Below, piece after piece: positions 1-8,754 of a stretch of 64,000 nt of DNA (position 1 is the first letter of the stretch; each line of letters starts with the position of its first letter). The DNA is from Stenotrophomonas sp. ATCM1_4 (GTDB taxonomy: Bacteria > Pseudomonadota > Gammaproteobacteria > Xanthomonadales > Xanthomonadaceae). Made by a program: the position numbers and the translations under genes. The stretch covers positions 1,760,836 to 1,824,835 of the forward strand of contig NZ_QPFB01000001.1 in the NCBI RefSeq assembly GCF_004348115.1, written 5' to 3'. The notes under the pieces were generated by a model that had not been told where the DNA came from, did no database searches, and saw only the letters and a list, made by a program, of their open reading frames with translations.

Positions 1-761
1 CGTGGCTGTACTCGGCCTGTGGCTACTGCGAGCACTGCCTGGGCGGCTGGGAAACCCTGTGCGAGAGCCAGCAGAACACCGGCTACTCGGTCAACGGTGG
101 CTTCGCCGAGTACGCGCTGGCCAACGCCGGCTATGTCGGCCACCTGCCGGCCAACGTCGGCTTCGTCGAGATCGCCCCGGTGCTTTGCGCGGGTGTCACC
201 GTGTACAAGGGCCTGAAGATGACCGACACCAAGCCCGGCGACTGGGTGGTGATTTCCGGGGTTGGCGGGTTGGGCCACATGGCGGTGCAATATGCCAAGG
301 CGATGGGCCTGAACGTGGCCGCGGTGGACGTGGACGAGGCCAAACTGACCCTGGCCAAGCGCCTGGGCGCCACCGTCACCGTCAATGCCCGTACCACCGA
401 CCCGGCGGCATTCCTGAAGAAGGAGATCGGCGGTGCCCATGGTGCGCTGGTCACGGCGGTCTCGCCGAAGGCCTTCGAGCAGGCGCTGGGCATGGTGCGG
501 CGTGGCGGCACGGTATCGCTCAACGGCCTGCCGCCGGGCGATTTCCCGCTCAACATCTTCGGCATGGTGCTCAACGGCGTGACCGTGCGCGGCTCCATCG
601 TCGGCACCCGCCTGGACCTGCAGGAATCGCTGCAGTTCGCCGCCGACGGCAAGGTCGCCGCGACGGTGAGCACCGACACGCTGGAGAACATCAACGACGT
701 GTTCGCGCGCATGCGCGCCGGTGCCATCGAAGGCCGCGTGGTGCTGGATTTCAGCGCCTGA
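1..761 (+). CDS. adhP: Zinc-dependent alcohol dehydrogenase, 5' truncated
   Basis: This is the C-terminal three quarters of a medium-chain zinc alcohol dehydrogenase, which oxidises alcohols to aldehydes with NAD in the cytoplasm. The reading frame is open from base 3. The first residues, [20 protein letters not shown], hold the four-cysteine structural zinc site. A Rossmann motif [20 protein letters not shown] follows, and the protein ends VVLDFSA at a TGA. The N-terminus, including the first catalytic zinc ligands, lies outside the window. The fit is to the AdhP/AdhA ethanol dehydrogenase type; the exact substrate cannot be read from sequence. The first internal ATG-like starts are not true starts, because the upstream codons encode the conserved cysteine lobe. 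Confidence 0.9.
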   Translation, partial: WLYSACGYCEHCLGGWETLCESQQNTGYSVNGGFAEYALANAGYVGHLPANVGFVEIAPVLCAGVTVYKGLKMTDTKPGDWVVISGVGGLGHMAVQYAKAMGLNVAAVDVDEAKLTLAKRLGATVTVNARTTDPAAFLKKEIGGAHGALVTAVSPKAFEQALGMVRRGGTVSLNGLPPGDFPLNIFGMVLNGVTVRGSIVGTRLDLQESLQFAADGKVAATVSTDTLENINDVFARMRAGAIEGRVVLDFSA

Positions 762-811
762 TGCATTGCCCCCGCCTGCGCCGAAGGTGCAGGGGAGGAT
801 GGAAGCCATGA

Positions 812-859
812 ACACCCCTCCCTTGGGCGCAGCCCAGGGGAGGGCCGGGGAGGGGTCGC
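812..859. repeat. Dispersed palindromic (REP-like) element, copy 1
   Basis: The segment has a C/T-rich arm, CCCTCCCTTGGGCGCAGCCC, followed by a G-rich arm, AGGGGAGGGCCGGGGAGGGG, and can fold into a hairpin. The same composition and word order returns in inverted orientation at 41722-41769. It sits between the convergent adhP and the minus-strand hypothetical gene, where it might also help stop transcription. The relation to copies 3 and 4 at 52156 and 62577 is looser. Confidence 0.65.
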
Positions 860-874
860 TTTGAGCTTTCTCCC

Positions 875-1270
875 TCAGCCCGCCCGCACGTGCACCGCGG
901 CGGTCGGCATCCGATCCAGCGCCAGCCACGCATCCTCGATCACCCCGCGCACCTTCTCCCAGCCCAGCCGCGATTCACCACGGCTCTGCTCCCAGTGCGC
1001 GGCCAGCTCGGCTTCGGTGTCGGCACTGCCGCGCGGCCAATCCGCAGCGTGCGTGACCAGCGCGAAGGCATAGGCCGGCTGCAGGTCACGCCAGCGCAGT
1101 GCGCCACGACGGCGACGCGCGTAGTCATCCAGGCTGTACTGCACGAAGTCCTGCGCCACCTCGTCGGCGGCATGCGCGCTGCGCTGCAGTCGCCCGCGCC
1201 GGATCACGCTCGGATCAGCCCGAAACAACGTCGGGGCGGGGCGGTGTTCGACACGGTCAGGGCGGTACAT
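875..1270 (-). CDS. Hypothetical protein, 131 aa
   Basis: I do not recognise this family. The ATG at 1270 (MYRPDRVEHRP) is chosen because an AGGAGGAGGG ribosome-binding site lies 8-9 bases upstream. An upstream in-frame ATG at 1300 would put that site inside the coding region. The protein is soluble, with no signal peptide or membrane segment. It is rich in Arg, Ala and Trp, with the stretch DDYARRRRGALRWRDLQPAYAFALVTHAADW split by charged residues and a terminal helix WEKVRGVIEDAWLALDRM. Length and composition suggest a small helical protein. The frame and ribosome site support a real gene. Confidence 0.6.
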   Translation of the reverse strand: MYRPDRVEHRPAPTLFRADPSVIRRGRLQRSAHAADEVAQDFVQYSLDDYARRRRGALRWRDLQPAYAFALVTHAADWPRGSADTEAELAAHWEQSRGESRLGWEKVRGVIEDAWLALDRMPTAAVHVRAG

Positions 1271-1413
1271 GGCACGACCCTCCTCCTGCGGGGCAGCCAC
1301 AATTACGCCCCCTCCCGTCAGTTCGCCGTGAGCTGGCTGTTAGCGAACAGTGAGAGACGGCCGGTGAATGGGGCAGGGCAGAGCGGGGCCCTGGACGGCT
1401 GCCCGCCGCAGGC

Positions 1414-3540
1414 TCAGGAACCCCGGTCCCACAACCATTGCAGCCCCAGCGTGACGCCGCGGTCCGGTCCCGGCTCGTAGTAGCGCAGGTTGCCGTCGTT
1501 GACGATGACCGAGCCGATGTAGCGCTGGTCCAGCACGTTGTCCACGCGCGCGAACACCCGCAGCGGGCCGCGCGTGGTCGGCCATTCCCGTGCCGCCTCC
1601 AGGTTCAGCAGGGCATAGCCCGGTGCGCGCGCATCGGCCAGGTCGTTGACCACCATGTCGCTGGCCGCGACCACTTCGGCAGCCCACTGCCATGCCCCCG
1701 GCTGCCACTGCCAACGCGCGGACAGCTGCTGGCGCGGCACGCCCGGCAGGCGGCTGCCGGGCGCCACCCGGTTGGTCGGTACCCGGCATGGCGCGGGCAG
1801 GCCGGTGCAGGTCAGGTAGCCGTCACGCACGCTGGCCTGCAGCCAGGTCCAGGCCAACTGCAGGTGCTGGCTTTCGCCGATCGGCTGCTGCCATCCCAGC
1901 TCCACGCCCTGGCGGCGGGTGGCGCCGATGTTGCGGTAGCTGCTGCGCCCACCGCTGTTGGTCGCCACCGCCAGTTCGTCATCGGTATCGGCGCGGAACA
2001 GCGCCAGTTCCAGGCGCGCCCCGCTCTGTGCACGCCACTTGGCGCCCAGTTCGTAGTTGCGGCTGGTCGAGGAGGACAGGTCCAGCGCCATCCCCGCACC
2101 GCCATCGGCACGGTAACCCAGCTCATTGAAGGTGGGGCTCTCGAAGCCGCGGCCCGCCGAGGCGTACAAGCGCAGGCCGTCATTGGCGCGGAACACCAGT
2201 CCGCCGACCGGCGTGGTCGCCGCATAGTCGCGGCGGCCGCTGTCATCCGGGTTGCCGGCGGTGAGGTAGTGGTCCTGCGAGCGGAACCGCACCTGCGTAT
2301 GCCGCGCACCGACCAGCGCCGACCAGCGCGGGCTGAACTGCCACCACGCCTGCGCGAACTGGTCCACGTTCTGCACCTGGTCGCGCTGGTCACGGCGCAA
2401 CCGGCCCTTGATGCCGTAGGTGGTGCCGATGAAGTTCTCGTAGCCGGTGCGGTGCTGGCGCTGGCGGTCGGCATTGGCGCCGAGCACCAGCTCCAATGGC
2501 CGGCCGGCAAGCGCGCCATGCCAGGCCCAGCGCGCGTCCACGCCGCCGTAGTTGCCGTCCAGGTCGATCACGCCGCCGGAATGCAGCGGGTTGCCCTGGG
2601 TCGCCGGCGGGATCGCCAGGAACTGTTCGACCGCACGCTGCCCGGCATAGCCCATCAAGCGCCAGGTCTGGTGTCCCCGGTCCAGCGTGTAGACCAGCCC
2701 GGCCTGGTTCTGCCGCACCGATTTGCGGGTGTCGTACTGGGAGGCGACCGCCGTGGCCTGGTGTGGATCGGCCTGCACCTGCGCACGGGTCAGGCCCAGC
2801 GGGTCCTGCGCGTGCGGGGCATCGAAGCCGTTGAGCAGCAGGTCCAGGCGCTGCCCCGGGGCCAGCACAAACCCCAACCGCGCCGCGAGCGACTCCCGTC
2901 GCGCCGCACTGTGGTCACGCCAGCCATCGGTGCGGAAGTGGTTGACTGCCACGTTGTAATGCATCGCCCCCGTCTTGCCCTTGAGCTGCACGCCGGTGCT
3001 GGCGCTGCCATTGCTGCCGGCGCTGCTACGCAGCCGCCACGGGTCACCGGCCTGGCCATCGGCGCTCCACAGCTGCAGCACGCCACCGGAAGAGTTGCCA
3101 TGCAGCGCCGAGAACGGACCGCGCAGCACCTCGATGCGGTCCGCGCCGAGCAGGCTGAAATGCGACAGTTGGCCTTGCCCATCGGGCATCGTCGCCGGCA
3201 CCCCATCGACCAGCAGGCGCACGCCTCGCACGCCGAAGGTGGAGCGCGCGCCAAAGCCGCGGATCGACAGCTGGGTGTCCTGGGCAAGGTTCTGGCGTTC
3301 GCGCGCCGACAGGCCCGGCACGCCGCCCAGCGCTTCGCCCACCAGCGCGCCGCGGCCATTGCCAGCAGTACCCACGTCCACCGTGGTGCTGGAGGCGGGC
3401 AATTCGAAGTCATCCACCGCATGCACCTTGGCCGCCTGTACCTCCACGGCACGCAGGGTTTCCGGCACCGGTTCGGCGGCGTGGACGGGATCGGCAAGAA
3501 ACAGGCCGGAAACGATCAGGAACGGGGCAGGGGTGCGCAT
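1414..3540 (-). CDS. pqqU: TonB-dependent outer-membrane receptor, PqqU (YncD)-like
   Basis: An outer-membrane beta-barrel with an N-terminal plug, powered by TonB-ExbB-ExbD. The start at 3540 (MRTPAPFLIVSG) gives a clean signal peptide ending PVHA before AEPV; the frame is open upstream but lacks a signal there. The plug has QDTQLSIRGFGARSTFGVRG, LLVDGVPATMPDGQGQ and VLRGPFSALHGNSSGGV. Barrel landmarks are GRGFESPTFNELGYRADGG and a terminal RVDNVLDQRYIGSVIVNDGN. These phrases closely match Escherichia coli YncD, now known as PqqU, which imports pyrroloquinoline quinone. The 708-residue length fits. Substrate assignment is by similarity only. It is divergent from the aminotransferase gene at 3715, and the TonB cluster lies 11 kb away. 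Confidence 0.82.
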   Translation of the reverse strand: MRTPAPFLIVSGLFLADPVHAAEPVPETLRAVEVQAAKVHAVDDFELPASSTTVDVGTAGNGRGALVGEALGGVPGLSARERQNLAQDTQLSIRGFGARSTFGVRGVRLLVDGVPATMPDGQGQLSHFSLLGADRIEVLRGPFSALHGNSSGGVLQLWSADGQAGDPWRLRSSAGSNGSASTGVQLKGKTGAMHYNVAVNHFRTDGWRDHSAARRESLAARLGFVLAPGQRLDLLLNGFDAPHAQDPLGLTRAQVQADPHQATAVASQYDTRKSVRQNQAGLVYTLDRGHQTWRLMGYAGQRAVEQFLAIPPATQGNPLHSGGVIDLDGNYGGVDARWAWHGALAGRPLELVLGANADRQRQHRTGYENFIGTTYGIKGRLRRDQRDQVQNVDQFAQAWWQFSPRWSALVGARHTQVRFRSQDHYLTAGNPDDSGRRDYAATTPVGGLVFRANDGLRLYASAGRGFESPTFNELGYRADGGAGMALDLSSSTSRNYELGAKWRAQSGARLELALFRADTDDELAVATNSGGRSSYRNIGATRRQGVELGWQQPIGESQHLQLAWTWLQASVRDGYLTCTGLPAPCRVPTNRVAPGSRLPGVPRQQLSARWQWQPGAWQWAAEVVAASDMVVNDLADARAPGYALLNLEAAREWPTTRGPLRVFARVDNVLDQRYIGSVIVNDGNLRYYEPGPDRGVTLGLQWLWDRGS

Positions 3541-3714
3541 CCGTTCATGATCGCGCAGGTGGTGCCTGCGACGCGTGCATGACTGCCGCTGTAGTTCCAA
3601 CTGAAATCCTCCGGCCATCACGGCGCCACCCTGCTACGATGTGGCGGTTCTGGCCGCCGTGCGTGATCCGCGCCGGACACCCCCACTCCCCGCCACTCTG
3701 AAACGAGTACCGCC

Positions 3715-4917
3715 GTGTCCTTCTTTGCAAACGTGGAACAGGTTCCTGGCGACCCGATCCTGGGTCTGACCGAGGCATACAACGCTGACAGCCGCCCGAC
3801 CAAGGTCAACCTTGGCGTCGGCATCTACTACGACGAAAACGGCCGCATCCCGCTGCTGCGTGCCGTCAAACAGTACGAGCAGCAGTTGGTGGCCGAGGCC
3901 AAACCGCGTGGCTACCTGCCCATCGACGGTCTGCCGGCCTACACCCTGGCCACGCAGAAGCTGGTGTTCGGCGAAGGTTCGGACCTGCTGGCCGCCGGCC
4001 GCGTGGCCACCTCGCAGACCATCGGCGGCAGCGGTGCGCTGCGCGTCGGCGCGGACCTGCTGCGCACGCTGCTGCCGCACGCCACCGTGGCCATCAGCAA
4101 CCCGAGCTGGGAAAACCACCGCGCCGTGTTCGGCGCCGCCGGTTTCGACGTGGTCGATTACACCTACTTCGACAACGCCACCCACGGCCTGGATTTCGCC
4201 GGCATGGTCGCCGACCTGCAGAAGCTGCAGCCGGGCACCGTGGTGCTGCTGCACGCCTGCTGCCACAACCCGACCGGCGCGGACCTGAGCACCGAGCAGT
4301 GGAAGCAGGTTGCCGCGCTGCTGAAGGACCGCCAGCTGTTCCCCTTCATCGACATGGCCTACCAGGGCTTCGACAAGGGCATCGAGCCGGACGGCCAGGC
4401 CGTGCGCATCATCGCCGAGGCCGGCATCGACAGCTTCATCGTCGCCAATTCGTACTCCAAGTCGTTCTCGCTGTACGGCGAGCGCGTCGGCGCGTTGTCG
4501 GTGGTGGGCCCGGATGCGGCCTCGACCAAGGCCGTGCAGTCGCAGGTCAAGCGCATCATCCGCACCATCTACTCCAGCCCGTCCACCCACGGCGCCGCCC
4601 TGGTGGCCGGCGTGCTGGGCAGCGCCGAGCTGCGCGGCCTGTGGGATGCCGAACTCACCGAGATGCGCGAGCGCATCCACGCCCTGCGTGCGGGCATGGT
4701 GCAGAAGCTGGCCGCCCTGGGCGCGCCGGAGTTCAGCTTCATCGAGAAGCAGGCCGGCATGTTCTCGTACTCGGGCCTGAGCAAGGCGCAGGTGGACCGG
4801 CTGCGTGACGACTACGGCATCTATGCCGTGGGCACCGGCCGCATCTGCGTGGCCGCGCTGAGCCAGAAGAACCTGGACTACGTGGCCAAGGCCGTCTACG
4901 AGGTCAGCCGCGGCTGA
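3715..4917 (+). CDS. tyrB: Aromatic amino acid aminotransferase (class I)
   Basis: A pyridoxal-phosphate transaminase of the AspC/TyrB type that exchanges amino groups between aromatic amino acids or aspartate and 2-oxo acids in the cytoplasm. It starts at GTG 3715 with MSFFANVEQVPGDPILGL and has the family length of 400 residues. Signature segments are KVNLGVGIYYDENGRIPLL, HACCHNPTGADLS, IDMAYQGFDKG and NSYSKSFSLYGERVGAL, where the lysine in SYSKSF is the cofactor lysine. The C-terminal substrate-binding arginine region TGRICVAALS is present. AspC and TyrB are hard to separate by eye. A clear terminator follows at 4939-4966, so it is probably monocistronic. Confidence 0.9.
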   Translation: MSFFANVEQVPGDPILGLTEAYNADSRPTKVNLGVGIYYDENGRIPLLRAVKQYEQQLVAEAKPRGYLPIDGLPAYTLATQKLVFGEGSDLLAAGRVATSQTIGGSGALRVGADLLRTLLPHATVAISNPSWENHRAVFGAAGFDVVDYTYFDNATHGLDFAGMVADLQKLQPGTVVLLHACCHNPTGADLSTEQWKQVAALLKDRQLFPFIDMAYQGFDKGIEPDGQAVRIIAEAGIDSFIVANSYSKSFSLYGERVGALSVVGPDAASTKAVQSQVKRIIRTIYSSPSTHGAALVAGVLGSAELRGLWDAELTEMRERIHALRAGMVQKLAALGAPEFSFIEKQAGMFSYSGLSKAQVDRLRDDYGIYAVGTGRICVAALSQKNLDYVAKAVYEVSRG

Positions 4918-4938
4918 TCGGCCGTCGCTGTCCTGTTG

Positions 4939-4966
4939 AAAAGCCCGGGGAAACCCGGGCTTTTTT
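4939..4966 (+). terminator. Rho-independent terminator after tyrB
   Basis: Nine-base stem AAGCCCGGG / CCCGGGCTT with a GAAA loop, followed by a run of T. It lies about 20 bases after the tyrB stop and is a strong intrinsic terminator for the plus strand. Confidence 0.92.
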
Positions 4967-5089
4967 AGTGCCGCGCTAGGGCGCTTTACCTCTCCCCAAC
5001 ACGCCCTCGGTGAGCCGAAAGCCAGCGGCCAAATGCCTGATGCGTGGGGTTCCGCAGGATCGCAAAGCCCTTCCGCTCCCCGACGTTCC

Positions 5090-6322
5090 TCATCCGACCA
5101 GCCAGGCCACCGCCGCCGCGCCAACCACCATTGCACCCAGCCCCACGCTGACGATGCCGCCATAGCGTGCACCACCACTGAGGAAGGCCAGCACCGACTT
5201 GGCCAACGACGCCGACGCCAGCAGGGCAATCACGCCCCAACGCGCCTGGCCCAGCTCCAGCCCGCCGGACGTGGTCAGGCTGGCGATGCTTGCCGCCGCC
5301 GCATGCAGTTCACCCAGCGCCGCCACCGTCGCGCCCACCAGCGCCCCGGCCTGGCCGAACAGCTGGCGCAGCCCTTCCGATACCAGCAGCACCGCGGCAA
5401 TCGCCACCGCGATCATCAGCGCATGCTGCAGCTGGAATGCCTTGGCCGTCGAAGTCTCGGGCACCGCTTCATCCGGCACATGGCGCAGGCCCAGTGCCGC
5501 GAACCCCAGCAATACCAGCGCGCCGGCCAGCAATGGCCATGCACTGGCGCGCAGCAGGGCCGGCGAGGTGGTGCCGATCACCGCCGCGAACAGCAACAAC
5601 GAGGCCAGGTTGGCCAGCAAGGCGGCCGATGCCGAAGGCGGGACCAGCGCCGGTGCCGCCCGGCTGCTGCGCCCGAACCCCGCCACCGAAGCGGTAGAGG
5701 AGGCAAAACCGGAAAAGAAGCCGGCCACCGGCAGGCCCCAGCGCGCGCCCACCGCACGCAGCGCGACATGCCCAAGCATGCCGGTGCCCATCACCAGCAC
5801 CACGATCTGCCAGAGCTTGTACGGCACCAGCACGCCCCAGGGATCCACCGCCTCGGACGGCAGCATCGGCAGCACCACCAGCGCGCACGCCGCCAGCAGC
5901 AACGCATCGCGCACCTCCTGGTCGGTGATGACTTCGCGGCTCAACCGCGCCAACGGCGCCTTGGCCCACAGCAGGATCGCCACCACCACGCCCAATGCGG
6001 CGGCCAGCGCCGGTTGCTCCAGTGCCAGCCCGCCGAGCAGCACCGTGGTCAGCATGGTGATCTCGCCGGTCAGCCCCGGGTCGTCGGCCGCGCTGATGCG
6101 GTAGCTGGTCCAGGCCAGGGCGGCGGCGGCCAGCAGTGCCACCAGGAACGCCGGCAAGCCCAGCAGCATCGCCACCGCTCCCATCAGCGCCAGCAGGGCG
6201 TGCGTACGCACGCCGGCCTGCAGCGTGCGGGTCGTGCCGTGCTGGCGCTCGCGCACCGCACCGATCAGCAGCCCGATGCCCAGGGCTGCCAACAAACCAT
6301 GTGTCACCTGATTCCAATCCAT
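5090..6322 (-). CDS. MgtC/SapB family membrane protein with DUF4010 domain
   Basis: An integral inner-membrane protein of 410 residues with about twelve hydrophobic segments. The start at 6322 (MDWNQVTHGLLAALGIGLLIG) has GGAGGGG five bases upstream. The N-terminal part, GIGLLIGAVRERQHG, and the segment AGVRTHALLALMGAVAMLLG are typical of MgtC/SapB proteins. The C-terminal half, with GFFSGFASSTASVAGFG, is the DUF4010 domain. The transported or sensed substrate is unknown; magnesium homeostasis is inferred only from the family name. It is convergent with tyrB and divergent from fbp. Confidence 0.83.
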   Translation of the reverse strand: MDWNQVTHGLLAALGIGLLIGAVRERQHGTTRTLQAGVRTHALLALMGAVAMLLGLPAFLVALLAAAALAWTSYRISAADDPGLTGEITMLTTVLLGGLALEQPALAAALGVVVAILLWAKAPLARLSREVITDQEVRDALLLAACALVVLPMLPSEAVDPWGVLVPYKLWQIVVLVMGTGMLGHVALRAVGARWGLPVAGFFSGFASSTASVAGFGRSSRAAPALVPPSASAALLANLASLLLFAAVIGTTSPALLRASAWPLLAGALVLLGFAALGLRHVPDEAVPETSTAKAFQLQHALMIAVAIAAVLLVSEGLRQLFGQAGALVGATVAALGELHAAAASIASLTTSGGLELGQARWGVIALLASASLAKSVLAFLSGGARYGGIVSVGLGAMVVGAAAVAWLVG

Positions 6323-6488
6323 GCCACTCCCCTCCGGGCCTCCATGGTACGGACCCTGTGGGTAAAGCCAACGGCAGCGCCGCATGGCTGCTTTTGTCCG
6401 CAAAAGGACACGGCATGGCCATCAGCTCGAAAAAAGCAGGACAACCCGCGACAATAGCGCTCCTTTTGTCTGAAGGTAGCTCCCGTCC

Positions 6489-7499
6489 ATGTCCCGTACG
6501 TCGCTGACCCGCTTCCTGATCGAGGAAGAACAGAACAAGCGCATCAACGCCGACCTGCGCCAGCTGGTCGCGGTGGTCGCCCGCGCCTGCACCTCGATCG
6601 CCATCGCCGTCAGCAAGGGCGCCCTGGGGGGCGTGCTGGGCGATGCCGGCACCGGCAACGTGCAGGGCGAGGCGCAGAAGAAGCTGGACGTGATCTCCAA
6701 CGAGATCCTGCTCGAAGCCAACGCCTGGGGTGGCCACCTGGCGGCCTGCGCCTCGGAGGAGATGGACCACAGCCAGCCGGTGCCGTCGGAATACCCGCAG
6801 GGTGACTTCCTGCTGCTGTTCGATCCGCTCGATGGCAGCTCCAACATCGACGTCAACGTCTCGGTCGGCACCATCTTCTCGGTGCTGCGCGCCCCGGCCG
6901 GCGTGAAGCAGCCCGGCGACGAACACTTCCTGCAGCCGGGCGTGCAGCAGGTGGCCGCCGGCTACTGCATCTACGGGCCGAGCACGATGCTGGTGCTGAC
7001 CGTCGGCCATGGCACCCACGCCTTCACCCTGGACCGCGAGACCGGCGCCTTCATCCTGACCCAGCGCAACATGCAGGTCCCAGCGGACACCAAGGAGTTC
7101 GCGATCAACATGTCCAACCAGCGCCACTGGGAAGCGCCGATGCAGGGCTACGTGGCCGACCTGCTGGCCGGCAAGGAAGGCAGCCGCGGCAAGGACTTCA
7201 ACATGCGCTGGATCGCCTCGATGGTGGCCGACGTGCATCGCATCCTGACCCGCGGCGGCATCTTCATCTACCCGTGGGACAAGAAGGACCCGGGCAAGGC
7301 CGGCAAGCTGCGCCTGATGTACGAAGCCAACCCGATGGCGCTGCTGGTCGAGCAGGCCGGCGGCGCGGCCACCAACGGCCGCGAGCGCATCCTCGACCTC
7401 CAGCCGACCCAGCTGCACCAGCGCGTGCCGGTGTTCCTCGGTTCGAAGAACGAGGTGGCGCAAGCCACCCGTTACCACACCGACCACGACGCCAACTGA
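6489..7499 (+). CDS. fbp: Fructose-1,6-bisphosphatase class I
   Basis: Hydrolyses fructose 1,6-bisphosphate to fructose 6-phosphate, the committed step of gluconeogenesis, in the cytoplasm. At 336 residues it has the usual length. Metal-binding and catalytic motifs are ACASEEMD and [19 protein letters not shown]; the sugar-phosphate region includes [22 protein letters not shown] split across the mid-domain, and [18 protein letters not shown] lies near the C-terminus. The start ATG 6489 is preceded by GAAGG. A small inverted repeat CTTTTG-N4-CAAAAG at 6391-6406 lies upstream and could be an operator, but no regulator is identified. Confidence 0.96.
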   Translation: MSRTSLTRFLIEEEQNKRINADLRQLVAVVARACTSIAIAVSKGALGGVLGDAGTGNVQGEAQKKLDVISNEILLEANAWGGHLAACASEEMDHSQPVPSEYPQGDFLLLFDPLDGSSNIDVNVSVGTIFSVLRAPAGVKQPGDEHFLQPGVQQVAAGYCIYGPSTMLVLTVGHGTHAFTLDRETGAFILTQRNMQVPADTKEFAINMSNQRHWEAPMQGYVADLLAGKEGSRGKDFNMRWIASMVADVHRILTRGGIFIYPWDKKDPGKAGKLRLMYEANPMALLVEQAGGAATNGRERILDLQPTQLHQRVPVFLGSKNEVAQATRYHTDHDAN

Positions 7500-7628
7500 T
7501 CACCGCTCGCTGCAGCGGGGCCACGCTCCGCTGCAGCCCTCCCGGCAATGCACCGCCGGGAGGGCCTGGCACTACCCAAAGCAGGTGTTCCACGCCACCA
7601 TCGGCCTCAGTTCTCCTGGGAACCACCG

Positions 7629-8330
7629 ATGAGCGACGTGGATTTCATCGAGGTTTACGACGACGCGCTGTCCGCGCAGGACTGCGCGGCGATCGTGCAG
7701 CGCATGCAGCACAGCAACCAGCTGCGACCCGGCCGCGTGGGCGGCGGCGTGCATCCGGACCTCAAGCACAGCCGCGACCTGCGCATCAGCGGCAGCGAGG
7801 ATTGGCGCGATGTCGACCAGCGCCTGCAGGTCGCCGTCTTCAATGGCCTGCTGCGTTATCTACGACGTTATCCACAGGCCCTGATCTCGCCGCTGATGTT
7901 GCAGGTCCCCGGCAGCGACGGCCAACCGCGCCGCCTCACCGCCGATGATTTCCCCGCCATGGACGAGCGCGCGTTGTCCGACCTGGCCCGCACCTGCCTG
8001 CGCCCGGGCGCGATCAACCTGCAGTGGTACACCGCGGGCGAGGGCGGCTACCCGTACTGGCATTGCGAGCTGTTCCCGCGCGACGCCAGCGGCGAAACCC
8101 TGCACCGTCACCTGCTGTGGACGCTCTACCTCAACGACGGCTTCGACGAAGGCCAGACCGAGTTCCTGTTCCAGCAACGCAAGGTTGCCCCGCGCACCGG
8201 CAGCCTGCTGATCGCACCGACCGCCTTCACCCACACCCATCGCGGCAACCGCCCGCAGGGCGGCGACAAGTTCATCGCCACCAGCTGGATCCTGTTCCAG
8301 TCCGCCCAGCGGCTGTACGGGCAGCCTTAG
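7629..8330 (+). CDS. 2-oxoglutarate/Fe(II)-dependent oxygenase superfamily protein
   Basis: A 233-residue soluble protein with the double-stranded beta-helix features of prolyl-4-hydroxylase-like dioxygenases. A His at residue 145 and an acidic residue two later (YWHCELFPRD) are followed by LLWTLYLNDGFDEGQTEFLF. A distal His near residue 202-204 lies in AFTHTHRGNRPQGGDKFIATSW. An HxE in place of the common HxD pair is a mild oddity. The frame is open further upstream, but the ATG at 7629 starts the conserved part (MSDVDFIEVYDDALSAQDC). An exact DnaA box lies inside the gene at 7868-7876. The substrate is unknown. Confidence 0.75.
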   Translation: MSDVDFIEVYDDALSAQDCAAIVQRMQHSNQLRPGRVGGGVHPDLKHSRDLRISGSEDWRDVDQRLQVAVFNGLLRYLRRYPQALISPLMLQVPGSDGQPRRLTADDFPAMDERALSDLARTCLRPGAINLQWYTAGEGGYPYWHCELFPRDASGETLHRHLLWTLYLNDGFDEGQTEFLFQQRKVAPRTGSLLIAPTAFTHTHRGNRPQGGDKFIATSWILFQSAQRLYGQP

Positions 8331-8409
8331 GCGCCACGTCCCCCTTCACGCGGCAGGCATTACGCTGCCCCGCACCCGGCCCGCATCACGCGAACACTGG
8401 AGCTCACCG

Positions 8410-8733
8410 ATGAACTGGATCGCGCTTGCCGCGCTGTTGCTCGTCCTGGTCAATCTCGTCGCCACCGGCGCGGTGTTCCGTGTGCCGGACCTGTCCGCCT
8501 CGCAGCGCGTGCTGCAGATCGCCACGATCTGGCTGCTGCCGGTCATCGGCGCGGTGTTGTGCCTGAGCTTCGCCAGCACCCAGGCCAATGCCGCCGCCAC
8601 GCCACGCGATGACACGTTCACCGCATCCGACGGCGGCGGGCCGATCCTGGGAACCGACGCCTATGCCAGCGAGTGCAGCGGCGATGCGGGCAGCTGCGAT
8701 GGTGGCGGGGACGGTGGAGGTGGCGGCGATTGA
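8410..8733 (+). CDS. Small membrane protein with Gly/Asp/Cys tail
   Basis: A 107-residue protein with two N-terminal hydrophobic segments (IALAALLLVLVNLVATGAVF and ATIWLLPVIGAVLCLSFAST), followed by a polar tail ending SCDGGGDGGGGGD. The first 50 residues resemble the phospholipase D-type leader found in cardiolipin synthases and PLDc_N proteins (hydrophobic - WLLPVIG - hydrophobic), but no catalytic domain follows. A GGAG ribosome-binding site precedes the ATG at 8410. The function is unknown. The Gly-rich acidic end resembles tails of small secreted or envelope proteins, but no firm family is recognised. Confidence 0.65.
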   Translation: MNWIALAALLLVLVNLVATGAVFRVPDLSASQRVLQIATIWLLPVIGAVLCLSFASTQANAAATPRDDTFTASDGGGPILGTDAYASECSGDAGSCDGGGDGGGGGD

Positions 8734-8754
8734 CCCGGCAACCGGCCTGCCCGC

